Origin: Mucilaginibacter sp.
GTDB taxonomy: Bacteria; Bacteroidota; Bacteroidia; Sphingobacteriales; Sphingobacteriaceae
Direction: 5' to 3'
Assembly (NCBI GenBank): GCA_028288305.1
Contig: JAQBOA010000096.1
Location: forward strand, 1 to 39,181
Length of the DNA: 39,181 bases
Shown piece by piece: positions 22,438-30,110 of the stretch (positions within the stretch are counted from its first letter, which is position 1; each line of letters begins with the position of its first letter). The position numbers were made by a program, and so were the translations under genes. The notes under the pieces are model-generated. The model did no database searches, was not told the origin of the DNA, and was given only the letters and a program-made list of their open reading frames with translations.

Positions 22438-23907
22438 ATACGCTCTCGCAAATATCACCCTTTGTTTTGACGGCTTACCTGTTAAAATGCATTTACCATC
22501 TTCCTGTTTAGCATCCAAAGGTATGCAACGTATTGTAGCCTTGGTTTCATCTTTTATTTGTTGTTCGGTTTCGGATGTGCCGTCCCAGTGTGCGGATAAA
22601 AAGCCTGGCTGCTCATCAAGCATCCGTTTAAATTCATCGTAACTGTCAACTTCTGTTGTGTTTTCAGTTTTAAACTTTAAGGCTTTTTGATAGATATTTT
22701 GCTGTATCTCTTCTAAAAGCTGTTCAATACGGGCCGTTAAACCTTCCTGACTTACTGTTTCCTTGGTTTTAGTATCGCGGCGTGCTAATTCAACAGTTTT
22801 GTTTTGCATGTCACGACTACCAATTGCAACCCTTAAAGGAACTCCTTTTAACTCATACTCGGCAAATTTAGCGCCCGGACGATGGGTATCACGCTTATCA
22901 AACTTAACTGAAATGTTTTTTGATTTAAGCTCTTTAGTTAATTCCTTTACAAAGGCCGAAATATTTTCCAGTTCTTCATCATGTTTATAAATAGGTACAA
23001 CAACTACCTGTATTGGGGCAAGTTTTGGTGGTAATACAAGACCGGCATCATCGGAATGAGCCATAATAAGGGCACCTATAAGCCGTGTGGATACACCCCA
23101 TGATGTTGCCCAAACGTAATCCAGTTTGTTCTCTTTGTTGGTAAATTTAACGTCAAAGGCTTTTGCAAAGTTTTGTCCTAAAAAGTGAGAAGTACCGGCT
23201 TGTAATGCTTTCCCATCCTGCATCAACGCTTCAATACAATAGGTATCTAATGCACCTGCAAAACGTTCATTGGCTGTTTTCCTACCACGGATAACGGGCA
23301 AGGCAAGCCAGTTTTCGCAAAAGTCAGCATAAACTTCCAGCATTTGTTCTGTTTCGGCAATAGCCTCTTCGGCTGTAGCATGTGCAGTATGCCCTTCCTG
23401 CCATAAAAATTCAGTGGTTCGTAAAAACAACCTGGTACGCATTTCCCAACGCACTACATTGGCCCATTGGTTCACCAGGATAGGCAGGTCGCGATAAGAT
23501 TGTATCCAGCCTTTATATGTATTCCAAATTATCGTTTCGGATGTAGGGCGAACTATCAGTTCTTCCTCCAGTTTGGCATCTTCGTCTACAATAATATTGC
23601 CGTTGCCATCATTTTTCAGACGATAATGGGTTACAACGGCACATTCTTTAGCAAAGCCATCTACGTGACTTGCTTCTTTTGAAAAGAAAGACTTGGGTAT
23701 AAATAAAGGAAAGTAAGCGTTGCTGTGCCCGGTTTCTTTAAACATGATATCCAGTACGGCCTGCATTTTTTCCCAAATGGAGTAACCATAAGGTTTAATA
23801 ATCATGCAACCTTTAACCGGTGAATATTCGGCCATATCGGCCTTTAACACTAAATCATTGTACCATTGCGAATAATCTTCGTCTTTACTTACAACCCCTT
23901 TGCTCAT
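22435..23907 (-). CDS. proS: Prolyl-tRNA synthetase, eukaryote/archaeal type
   Basis: A 490-aa class II synthetase that charges tRNA-Pro. Motif 2 is RTRLFLRTTEFLWQEGHTAHA (about 157-177), after VRPTSE and NQWANVVRWE; motif 3 is within DDAGLVLPPKLAPIQVVVVP. An anticodon-binding domain follows, then a C-terminal domain that ends in ARAY with the terminal tyrosine typical of this type. The large editing (INS) domain of the bacterial type is absent and the length fits the short archaeal-like form common in Bacteroidota. The stop codon lies in the hairpin element 22311-22437. Confidence 0.95.
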   Translation of the reverse strand: MSKGVVSKDEDYSQWYNDLVLKADMAEYSPVKGCMIIKPYGYSIWEKMQAVLDIMFKETGHSNAYFPLFIPKSFFSKEASHVDGFAKECAVVTHYRLKNDGNGNIIVDEDAKLEEELIVRPTSETIIWNTYKGWIQSYRDLPILVNQWANVVRWEMRTRLFLRTTEFLWQEGHTAHATAEEAIAETEQMLEVYADFCENWLALPVIRGRKTANERFAGALDTYCIEALMQDGKALQAGTSHFLGQNFAKAFDVKFTNKENKLDYVWATSWGVSTRLIGALIMAHSDDAGLVLPPKLAPIQVVVVPIYKHDEELENISAFVKELTKELKSKNISVKFDKRDTHRPGAKFAEYELKGVPLRVAIGSRDMQNKTVELARRDTKTKETVSQEGLTARIEQLLEEIQQNIYQKALKFKTENTTEVDSYDEFKRMLDEQPGFLSAHWDGTSETEQQIKDETKATIRCIPLDAKQEDGKCILTGKPSKQRVIFARAY

Positions 23908-23983
23908 ATATTAAAATGTAGAAATTAACTGTCCGAATAATAACAGTCGCCAAATTTATAAAATTAAATGTTAAGATGAGATT

Positions 23984-24021
23984 TAGCCACCCTCTAAATC
24001 TCCCCCGGTTTGGGAGACTTT
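23984..24021. repeat. Dispersed word CCCTCTAAATCTCCCCCGG
   Basis: TAGCCACCCTCTAAA followed by TCTCCCCCGGTTTGGGAGAC. The same element occurs at 30007-30065, where it is interrupted by a 21-23-nt palindrome. The present copy supplies the uninterrupted form. Confidence 0.7.
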
Positions 24022-24024
24022 TAA

Positions 24025-24119
24025 TTGTCTGAACTAAGATTGCAGGATTTTAAGATTATAAGATAAACGCTATTATTAATCCTAAAATCCTTTAATCTTA
24101 TAAATCTTAGTTCAGACAA
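24025..24119. repeat. Inverted repeat with TTGTCTGAACTAAGATT ends
   Basis: TTGTCTGAACTAAGATT (24025-24041) is repeated exactly in inverted orientation at 24103-24119. The interior arms (GGATTTTAAGATTATAAGAT and its counterpart) are imperfect. The terminal word TTGTCTGAAC matches the outer end of the right repeat at 1553-1585. It sits between the divergent proS and DUF4905-like genes. Confidence 0.8.
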
Positions 24120-24157
24120 AAGAATTTCGAGATCAAGACCCCATCTTTGCAAACATC

Positions 24158-24913
24158 ATGAACATACAACCCTTCATAAGCGAACAATTTAACGGAACCA
24201 TCTGGCGTATGGAAATTGACGAACTTACTGAAACCCTATTTGTTGAAGTAAGGGATAGTGAAGAAAAAAAGGTTCATTTTGGGTCTGTAAGTCTTATCAA
24301 TGGAAAAACTTATTTTAAAGACCTCACTACTCCTGAGCGGTGGCTAACCGGTATTGAAGCTGCTTATGATGGCGTATTACTTTTGCATAATTATGAATCA
24401 GAGTCTTCGCCGGTACATAAAGGCCTTATAGCTATTAATGCATTAACAGGTAAAACATTGTGGAGTAATTATAATTTCACCTTTGACCATTTATCGGCTA
24501 AAGGGCCTATTGTGTATGATTCGCGTATCCAACCAAGGAAATTATTCATAGCAGATATTAAAACCGGTGCAACTATCAGCAAGTATGAAGCGTCGATTTA
24601 CGAAGAATTACCAAATAATGTTTTATTGCCTGAATTAGTTCCTGAGGAGGACTTTTTAGATATTGTTCCTGCAGATACTTTTGGCAATACAATACATTAC
24701 CTTAAATACAATAACTTCAGAATTGTATCTTTGCACACCTTGGTTGACGGCCAACTAAACCAGTTGTTATTTATTATGGATGGGAACAAGAAAATTTATG
24801 AAGATTTGTTGAATAACAAGATACAAAAAATGCAGCCAGAGGCGTTTATATTGCATAAAAACCATTTGATTTATATAAAAAGCAAGTTGGAACTTAAAGT
24901 TTTAACCTTGTAA
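24158..24913 (+). CDS. DUF4905-like protein
   Basis: A 251-aa protein without signal peptide, rich in beta strands: NGTIWRMEIDELTETLFVEVRD, KKVHFGSVSLINGKTYFKDL, GLIAINALTGKTLWSNYNFTF (about 88-108, like a propeller blade) and IQPRKLFIADIKTGATISKYE. It resembles the Bacteroidota DUF4905 family as I remember it; the function is not known. It lies 21 nt ahead of the LysM gene and is probably the first gene of a three-gene unit ending with uridine kinase. The family name is given from memory and is less certain than the gene. Confidence 0.7.
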   Translation: MNIQPFISEQFNGTIWRMEIDELTETLFVEVRDSEEKKVHFGSVSLINGKTYFKDLTTPERWLTGIEAAYDGVLLLHNYESESSPVHKGLIAINALTGKTLWSNYNFTFDHLSAKGPIVYDSRIQPRKLFIADIKTGATISKYEASIYEELPNNVLLPELVPEEDFLDIVPADTFGNTIHYLKYNNFRIVSLHTLVDGQLNQLLFIMDGNKKIYEDLLNNKIQKMQPEAFILHKNHLIYIKSKLELKVLTL

Positions 24914-24934
24914 ATTGTTGATTTAAAATCTATT

Positions 24935-25816
24935 ATGAAATTTAAAATTATATTGTCTACCATTTTATTGTTCTCCGTTTCTATCTCTCTTTTCGCTAAA
25001 ACTGCTTTAGTAGATTCGATAGGTGTAAAAAACCAGGATGGGAAAAAGGTTATTATTTTTAAAGTTCAACCAAAAGACACTTATTATTCTATTGCGAGGC
25101 GTTATAATGTATCTCCTCAAGCAATAATGAATTATAACAACAGCAAAACAGGAACGTTAACCATTGGCGATATCATTAATATTCCCACTGATCAGCCATT
25201 TACAAAATCAGCTCCTGCGCCTGCTCAACAACAGGTTCAGGGAAATAATACACCACCTACGGAATATAAAGTATCAGCTGGAGAAACACTGTATGCCATA
25301 TCAAAACGCTTTAATACAACTGTAGAGGACATTACCAAACTAAATAATTTAACCTCAACAACCCTTGTTCCCGGTCAGATTTTAATGGTAAGATACGGAT
25401 CGTCTACACTACAACAAACAACTTCCGTTGTACATACTGATACCCAGGCAATAGCTAAACGCGACTCAACTTTGACGGCTCCAATGAGAGATAGCGCCGC
25501 CGAGCGCCGTTTTAATGCAAACAAGTTTGGATTGTATGAAAAAACAGAAAAGGGTGTGGCTACATGGATTGATGATTCCAGTCTCGATCCTAATAAAAAA
25601 CTGGTGCTTCACCGTACTGCGGTTATCGGCACAGTTATAAAAATCACTAACCCCATGACAAACCGCACTACTTTTGCAAAAGTAGTTGGCCGTTTTACAG
25701 ACAATGAACAAACAAAGGATGTTATTATTATAATGACAAAAAATGTTGCCGATTCATTAGGCGCTTTGGATAAACGCTTTCATGTAAACATCAGCTACGG
25801 TAGTCCGAATGAATAA
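24935..25816 (+). CDS. LysM protein with C-terminal RlpA-like domain
   Basis: A 293-aa exported protein. The signal peptide is residues 1-21 (ending SLFAK). Two LysM repeats bind peptidoglycan: about 43-87 (KVQPKDTYYSIARRYNVS) and 110-155 (YKVSAGETLYAISKRFN). A Pro/Gln/Thr linker leads to a C-terminal double-psi beta-barrel-like domain with EKGVATWIDDSSLDP, LHRTAVIGTVIKITNPMT and VVGRFTDNEQTKDVIIIMTK, which follows RlpA (GVASWY, AHRTLPFGT, V-x-x-NDRGP, IDLS). The catalytic NDRGP is replaced by GRFTDN, so lytic transglycosylase activity is doubtful. It overlaps the uridine kinase gene by 8 nt. Confidence 0.85.
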   Translation: MKFKIILSTILLFSVSISLFAKTALVDSIGVKNQDGKKVIIFKVQPKDTYYSIARRYNVSPQAIMNYNNSKTGTLTIGDIINIPTDQPFTKSAPAPAQQQVQGNNTPPTEYKVSAGETLYAISKRFNTTVEDITKLNNLTSTTLVPGQILMVRYGSSTLQQTTSVVHTDTQAIAKRDSTLTAPMRDSAAERRFNANKFGLYEKTEKGVATWIDDSSLDPNKKLVLHRTAVIGTVIKITNPMTNRTTFAKVVGRFTDNEQTKDVIIIMTKNVADSLGALDKRFHVNISYGSPNE

Positions 25817-26441
25817 ACCTTTTGTAGTTGGTATTGCCGGAGGTAGCGGTTCTGGTAAAACTTTTTTTTTAAAGTGTTTCCTGGAACATTTTACCAATGA
25901 CGAAGTTTGCCTGGTGTCCCAGGATGATTATTATATCCCGGTTGCACATAATATGACTCCCGAAGAGAATAAGCTTTATAATTTTGACCTGCCCTCAACT
26001 ATTGATCACCACCATTTTGAGGAAGACATCGGCAAATTATTAAACAGGGAAATTATTTATAAAAAGGAGTATACTTTCAATAATCCCAAGGCTATACCAA
26101 AATTGCTTGAAATAAAGCCAGCGCCTATATTGATTGTTGAAGGGTTGTTTATCCTTCATTTCAGAGAAATAGCCCAATTGCTCGACTTTAAAATTTTTAT
26201 TGAGGCTGATGATGAAATAGCCCTGCGGCGCCGTTTAAAACGTGATTTGGCAGAACGCGGTTACTCATATGATGATGTGATGTATAAGTGGATTAACCAT
26301 GTTTTACCGGCTTATAATGAGTTTTTATTACCCTACAAAGGTGAATGTGACCAGGTAATAACTAATAATACACATGAGGCTGATGATATTATTTGTGTAA
26401 CGGAAGAAATATCAAAAAAATTGAGGGAAGAATTATTTTAA
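25809..26441 (+). CDS. udk: Uridine kinase
   Basis: A 210-aa P-loop kinase that phosphorylates uridine/cytidine in pyrimidine salvage. Walker A GGSGSGKT is at 11-18, and SQDDYY with FDLPSTIDHHHF provides the nucleoside-binding region (Asp and His). Further marks are PILIVEGLFIL, KIFIEADDEIALRRRLKRDLAERG (the lid with Arg residues) and VLPAYNEFLLPYK. The length is normal. The gene overlaps the LysM gene by 8 nt and is the last gene of the unit before the convergent CoA-transferase genes. Confidence 0.92.
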   Translation: MNKPFVVGIAGGSGSGKTFFLKCFLEHFTNDEVCLVSQDDYYIPVAHNMTPEENKLYNFDLPSTIDHHHFEEDIGKLLNREIIYKKEYTFNNPKAIPKLLEIKPAPILIVEGLFILHFREIAQLLDFKIFIEADDEIALRRRLKRDLAERGYSYDDVMYKWINHVLPAYNEFLLPYKGECDQVITNNTHEADDIICVTEEISKKLREELF

Positions 26442-26546
26442 TTTGAAAATTTGGTGATTTGAAGATTTGAAAATGAAACTTCCTATTGTTCTATAATTTT
26501 CAAATTGGCACATCTTCAAATTTTCAAATGGGGTTATTTTCAAATT
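26441..26546. repeat. Inverted repeat of ATTTGAAAATTTG words
   Basis: The left part (ATTTGAAAATTTGGTGATTT, then GAAGATTTGAAAAT) and the right part (ATTTTCAAATTGGCACATCT, then TCAAATTTTCAAAT) are imperfect reverse complements. It fills the gap between the convergent udk and CoA-transferase B genes and overlaps the latter's stop codon; it is likely a bidirectional terminator in effect. Confidence 0.65.
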
Positions 26547-27201
26547 AAATAATCATCTCAGGTATCTCCCCTTCAATAATCAATTTTCCCGCGGTAGCTT
26601 TTTTTATTTCTTCTACACTTACTCCGGGTGCCCGCTCTAATAGTTTAAAGCCACCATCGGGCAATACATCAAGCACTGCTAATTCGGTTACAATTTTTTT
26701 TACGCAGTTTACTCCTGTTAAAGGAAGAGAACATTTTGACAATAGTTTCGATTCACCGGCTTTATTAACATGCTGCATGGCTACAATGATATTTTCGGCA
26801 GAAGCCACCAGGTCCATTGCACCACCCATACCTTTTACCATTTTACCAGGAATTTTCCAGTTGGCTATATCGCCATTTTCAGAAACTTCCATTGCCCCTA
26901 ATATGGTGAGGTTTACTTTTTTGGCCCTGATCATACCAAAACTCATCGCCGAATCAAATACAGAAGAGCCCGGTAACATAGTTATGGTTTGTTTACCTGC
27001 ATTTATTAAATCCGCATCTTCTTCACCCTCAAAAGGGAATGGCCCCATACCCAGCAAGCCATTTTCCGATTGCAATACCACATCGATATCCTTAGGTATA
27101 TAATTAGCAACTAATGTTGGGATACCTATGCCCAGGTTAACATAGTAACCATCTTTAATTTCTTTTGCAATACGTTTTGCAATACCTTCTTTGTCTAACA
27201 T
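26545..27201 (-). CDS. scoB: 3-oxoacid CoA-transferase subunit B
   Basis: A 218-aa subunit from ATG 27201-27199; the frame has a GTG one codon before. The catalytic glutamate is E46 in QSENGLLGMGP, preceded by YVNLGIGIPTLVANYIP; GAMEVSENGDIANWKIPGKMVKGMGGAMDL (about 103-132) is typical of SCOT subunit B. With subunit A it transfers CoA between succinyl-CoA and acetoacetate or a related 3-oxoacid. It is downstream of subunit A with a 114-nt gap that holds a hairpin element. Confidence 0.92.
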   Translation of the reverse strand: MLDKEGIAKRIAKEIKDGYYVNLGIGIPTLVANYIPKDIDVVLQSENGLLGMGPFPFEGEEDADLINAGKQTITMLPGSSVFDSAMSFGMIRAKKVNLTILGAMEVSENGDIANWKIPGKMVKGMGGAMDLVASAENIIVAMQHVNKAGESKLLSKCSLPLTGVNCVKKIVTELAVLDVLPDGGFKLLERAPGVSVEEIKKATAGKLIIEGEIPEMII

Positions 27202-27220
27202 CACTTATTATCTAAATAAT

Positions 27221-27308
27221 GTCATTGCGAGGAGGAACGACGAAGCAATCTCTTAGCTATGCATGACCGTTATACATAGCCCGCGATTGCTTCGCACCTC
27301 GCAATGAC
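27221..27308. repeat. Inverted repeat GTCATTGCGAGG inside the CoA-transferase operon
   Basis: GTCATTGCGAGG (27221-27232) pairs with CCTCGCAATGAC (27297-27308); inner GAAGCAATC pairs with GATTGCTTC and CTATG with CATAG. This word is a widely dispersed repeat across bacteria. It lies between the two cotranscribed subunit genes. Confidence 0.85.
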
Positions 27309-27315
27309 AAGGTTT

Positions 27316-28011
27316 TTATTTTTTTCTTACGGTCTTTTGTTCAATTCGTTTCTCATAATTTTTGCCTTGAAATATCCTATGAACATATATCCCAGGTGTA
27401 TGTATATGATCGGGATCAAGTTCTCCGGGTTCAACAAGTTCTTCTACCTCGGCAATAGTTATTTTTCCAGCCATAGCCATAACAGGATTAAAGTTTCGGG
27501 CTGTTGCGCGAAACACTAAATTCCCCATTGAATCACCTTTCCAGGCTTTTACTATAGCGAAATCAGCATCAAAGGCCATTTCCATTAAGTAATCTTTACC
27601 ATTAAAATTTCTCACTTCTTTTCCTTCAGCTATTTCAGTCCCAATGCCTGCCGGGGTAAATATGACCGGCATGCCATAACCGGCAGCCATACAGCGGGTA
27701 GCCAAGGTACCTTGGGGTATCAGCTCAACTTCCAGCTCTCCGCTGAGCAGCTGCCTTTCAAATTCGGCGTTTTCACCAACATAGCTTGAGATCATCTTTT
27801 TTACCTGTTTTGTTTTAAGCATCAGGCCGATTCCAAAGTCATCAACCCCGGCATTGTTGGATATACAAGTAAGTCCTTTTACACCCTTTTTTACCAAAGC
27901 TGCAATACAATTTTCAGGAATACCGCATAGTCCGAAGCCTCCCAGCATTAAAGTCATACCATCTTTAATATCCTTGATAGCTTCATCAGCGCCACTAACT
28001 ACTTTGTTCAT
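27316..28011 (-). CDS. scoA: 3-oxoacid CoA-transferase subunit A
   Basis: A 231-aa subunit from ATG 28011-28009. A longer frame starts in the upstream repeat, but MNKVVSGADEAIKDIKDGMTLMLGGFGLCGIPENCI is the usual beginning. The CoA-binding loop is GGFGLCGIPEN (about 23-33). NNAGVDDFGIGLML, MISSYVGENAEFE, LATRCMAAGYGMPVIFTPAG and VFRATARNFNPVMAMAG complete the family. It forms a heteromeric enzyme with the subunit B encoded downstream. Confidence 0.92.
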   Translation of the reverse strand: MNKVVSGADEAIKDIKDGMTLMLGGFGLCGIPENCIAALVKKGVKGLTCISNNAGVDDFGIGLMLKTKQVKKMISSYVGENAEFERQLLSGELEVELIPQGTLATRCMAAGYGMPVIFTPAGIGTEIAEGKEVRNFNGKDYLMEMAFDADFAIVKAWKGDSMGNLVFRATARNFNPVMAMAGKITIAEVEELVEPGELDPDHIHTPGIYVHRIFQGKNYEKRIEQKTVRKK

Positions 28012-28050
28012 ATTTAATAATTGGTTGGAAGTAAAAATAGTGTTTTTTTG

Positions 28051-28128
28051 TCCATAGACCATGGCCCATAGTCCATAGATAGTTTTTCGATACCATATGA
28101 TCTTAACAAATTTACCATGGTCTATGGA
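28051..28128. repeat. Inverted repeat TCCATAGACCATGG
   Basis: TCCATAGACCATGG (28051-28064) is exactly mirrored by 28115-28128, and further related words (CCCATAGTCCATAGAT; CTATCTGCCATGGACTAT up to 28145) extend it. It lies in the divergent gap between scoA and the gene at 28214. Confidence 0.8.
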
Positions 28129-28213
28129 CTATCTGCCATGGACTATTTTTCTCACAAAAATCAAACAATTATAAAAATCAAGTATTATAATTTATACATC
28201 AAAAAACATAATT

Positions 28214-28795
28214 ATGGAATTAAAAAATGAAGCGATTACGGATGATAGGGATAATCATTCCATGCAAGAAAATAGCAGGAAGCCTGAGGCTTACCATGTA
28301 GATGATGACAATAATATAAAAGAAAACGACCTTGAAAGGACCTGGTTTACCAGGAATTCTGATAAACATAAACCTGTAATGGAAGGCAAAGGTATGGGTG
28401 GTGAAAATTTCGGTAAAAACAACCTTACACCTGCCGGTGATGACAGGAATAACCCATCTCAAAATGCAGGTTATTCAAATGCTTATTTTGCACGTACCGA
28501 ACCATCAGAAGAGCATCCTGAATACTCTAATTTTACAGCAAAAAATCAGGACGGAATACCCGATTATAGCAAGGCCCAACTAAATATTTATATTAAAAAT
28601 GAGGGTCCTAAACCTGAAAAAGTTGAAAGGGGAAATGGTGAAAACGATCGTCCGCATACTCAGCAATATTATGAAAAGGAAAACGGGGATACTGAAAATG
28701 TCAATATTCCCGGCCCTAACGAATTACCTGATCAGCAAAAAGTTGGAGAAGACAGTGATGATGAATATGAGGAAAGGGATCATATTGAGACGTGA
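28214..28795 (+). CDS. Acidic, probably disordered protein of unknown function
   Basis: A 193-aa, highly polar protein without signal or membrane segment. It is rich in Asp, Glu, Asn and Lys with almost no aliphatic clusters (YHVDDDNNIKENDLERTWF; GKGMGGENFGKNNLTPAGDD; VGEDSDDEYEERDH), so it is likely intrinsically disordered. I do not recognise a family. Two shorter frames on the same strand overlap it but lack its consistent codon use. The stop overlaps the repeat that starts at 28795. Stress or hydration-type roles are possible, but this is speculation. Confidence 0.6.
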   Translation: MELKNEAITDDRDNHSMQENSRKPEAYHVDDDNNIKENDLERTWFTRNSDKHKPVMEGKGMGGENFGKNNLTPAGDDRNNPSQNAGYSNAYFARTEPSEEHPEYSNFTAKNQDGIPDYSKAQLNIYIKNEGPKPEKVERGNGENDRPHTQQYYEKENGDTENVNIPGPNELPDQQKVGEDSDDEYEERDHIET

Positions 28796-28903
28796 GGATT
28801 AGTGATTAGTTAATTAGAGGTTAGAGATTAGTTCCTCTAATCCTTAAAGAAAAATCAATATATTTTTCTAATCTCTTATCTCCAACCTCTAATCTCTGAC
28901 CTC
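28795..28903. repeat. Inverted repeat of GATTAGAGATTAG words
   Basis: GAGGTTAGAGATTAG-type words on the left and CTAATCTCTGACCTC on the right form an imperfect hairpin with internal copies (CCTCTAATCC, CTAATCTCTTATCTC). It occupies the entire gap between two convergent genes and touches the stop of the first. Confidence 0.7.
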
Positions 28904-28906
28904 GCC

Positions 28907-29983
28907 TTACCACTTAATATTTTGTTCAATAAATCCAATCAGATCGTTAGCCATTATTTGCTGTTCTTTAGCGCTTGGATGGCCATTTGTGTTTTTGTAG
29001 GGAATAAAGTGGGTGTATATCTTTTTATCATTTAATCCGGCAACAGCTTTTTCAATATATCCTGGCCACGGTGAGCCGGATTTTGTTGCATCCATACTTC
29101 CCAGGGTACAAATCATATTTGCTTTAGGATATTTTCCTCTGACAGTTTTTACAAAAAAAACGTAAGCATTAATGATAAATTCGGGCGTAGGTGGTGTATT
29201 TCCAAAACGGGCTTTAAACTGATCATTATTCGGCAGATTAACTATCCACGAATCGTTTTGAAAAAGGTTAATGACTACCAGGTCAGGAGTATATTTTGAA
29301 AAATCCCATTTGCTGTTTGGGTCTGTGGCATCCAGCCTGTCATACATTTCAGGCATAGTTAAAGGGAACCAGCTAACAGTCACTCCTATCCCACTTTTTG
29401 AAGTATTGTGAAGCTCTGCATTAAAATGCCTTGCAGTTATCGCAGCATAACTGATATAACCATTTTCATAGGGACTTGTTCCCCTGTCCTTTCCTGTTGT
29501 ATCTTCATCGGCATAACCACAACTAATGGAATTACCAAAAAATTCCATTTTACGCTTATTCGTTGGAGGAGGAGGTAAAATCTTCTCTCCTTTTCCAAGT
29601 CCAAACTGGTAAAACCAGGTTTTTCCCATATTACTTTCGGTGCGTTTAAATAATTCAAGGGTATGTTTACCGGCTGACAGCCCTACAGCAAGCACATATT
29701 CTTTTTTTATTTGAAGCGGATGAAGGACACTTACAACCTTATTATCAACAATTACATTGTAGTTATTATCCGACCTTTCATCCTTTAATATTGCTCTTAT
29801 TTCTGTACCAATAAAATTAACTTTTATGGAGCTCGCAGGCCATGATAATTCAGCTGTCGAATCTGTCATTGCAATACGGCCCATGTAATGGATGTGAGTG
29901 TCATTGGCTTTAATAATTGTTTGGGCTGCGCAATTAAAACTTACGGCAATAAGCAGGCTGAAAATCAGATGTTTGTAATTCAT
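28907..29983 (-). CDS. SGNH hydrolase, CE2-type acetylxylan esterase-like
   Basis: A 358-aa secreted protein. The signal peptide is residues 1-20 (ending CAAQ). An N-terminal beta-sandwich (about 28-135, IHYMGRIAMTDSTAELSWPA...TWFYQFGLG) is followed by the SGNH domain with FFGNS152ISCGY, NLFQNDSW for the Gly/Asn block and the C-terminal histidine in NGHPSAKEQQ. The two-domain order is that of carbohydrate esterase family 2, which removes acetyl groups from plant polysaccharides; as in CE2, no Asp precedes the catalytic His in the usual D-x-x-H form. The gene is alone between repeats. Confidence 0.85.
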   Translation of the reverse strand: MNYKHLIFSLLIAVSFNCAAQTIIKANDTHIHYMGRIAMTDSTAELSWPASSIKVNFIGTEIRAILKDERSDNNYNVIVDNKVVSVLHPLQIKKEYVLAVGLSAGKHTLELFKRTESNMGKTWFYQFGLGKGEKILPPPPTNKRKMEFFGNSISCGYADEDTTGKDRGTSPYENGYISYAAITARHFNAELHNTSKSGIGVTVSWFPLTMPEMYDRLDATDPNSKWDFSKYTPDLVVINLFQNDSWIVNLPNNDQFKARFGNTPPTPEFIINAYVFFVKTVRGKYPKANMICTLGSMDATKSGSPWPGYIEKAVAGLNDKKIYTHFIPYKNTNGHPSAKEQQIMANDLIGFIEQNIKW

Positions 29984-30006
29984 ATAATTAAATTTTGAAT
30001 TGTCAT

Positions 30007-30065
30007 TAGCCCCCTCTATACCTGCCTGTCCGGCAGGCAGGTCTCCTCCGGTTGGGGAAACTTTT
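30007..30065. repeat. Dispersed word interrupted by a nested palindrome
   Basis: TAGCCCCCTCTATA, then the palindrome CCTGCCTGTCCGGCAGGCAG plus G, then TCTCCTCCGGTTGGGGAAAC. Removing the palindrome leaves a sequence closely matching 23984-24021. The rest of the gap (30071-30108) carries another G/C-rich word (AACCCGCCTTTCCGGGGAGG). Confidence 0.75.
30020..30042. repeat. 23-nt palindrome ACCTGCCTG...CAGGCAGGT
   Basis: ACCTGCCTG (30020-30028) pairs perfectly with CAGGCAGGT (30034-30042). It appears inserted within the repeat that spans 30007-30065. Confidence 0.8.
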
Positions 30066-30110
30066 TGACCTTTCTAAACCCGCCTTTCCGGGGAGGGTTG
30101 GGTGGGGTTA

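Noticed and set aside
28398..28802. Two plus-strand frames (61 and 67 codons) inside the acidic-protein gene
   Set aside because: They are alternative frames of a Lys/Asp-rich gene with no recognisable content; the 193-aa frame is continuous and starts at a proper ATG.
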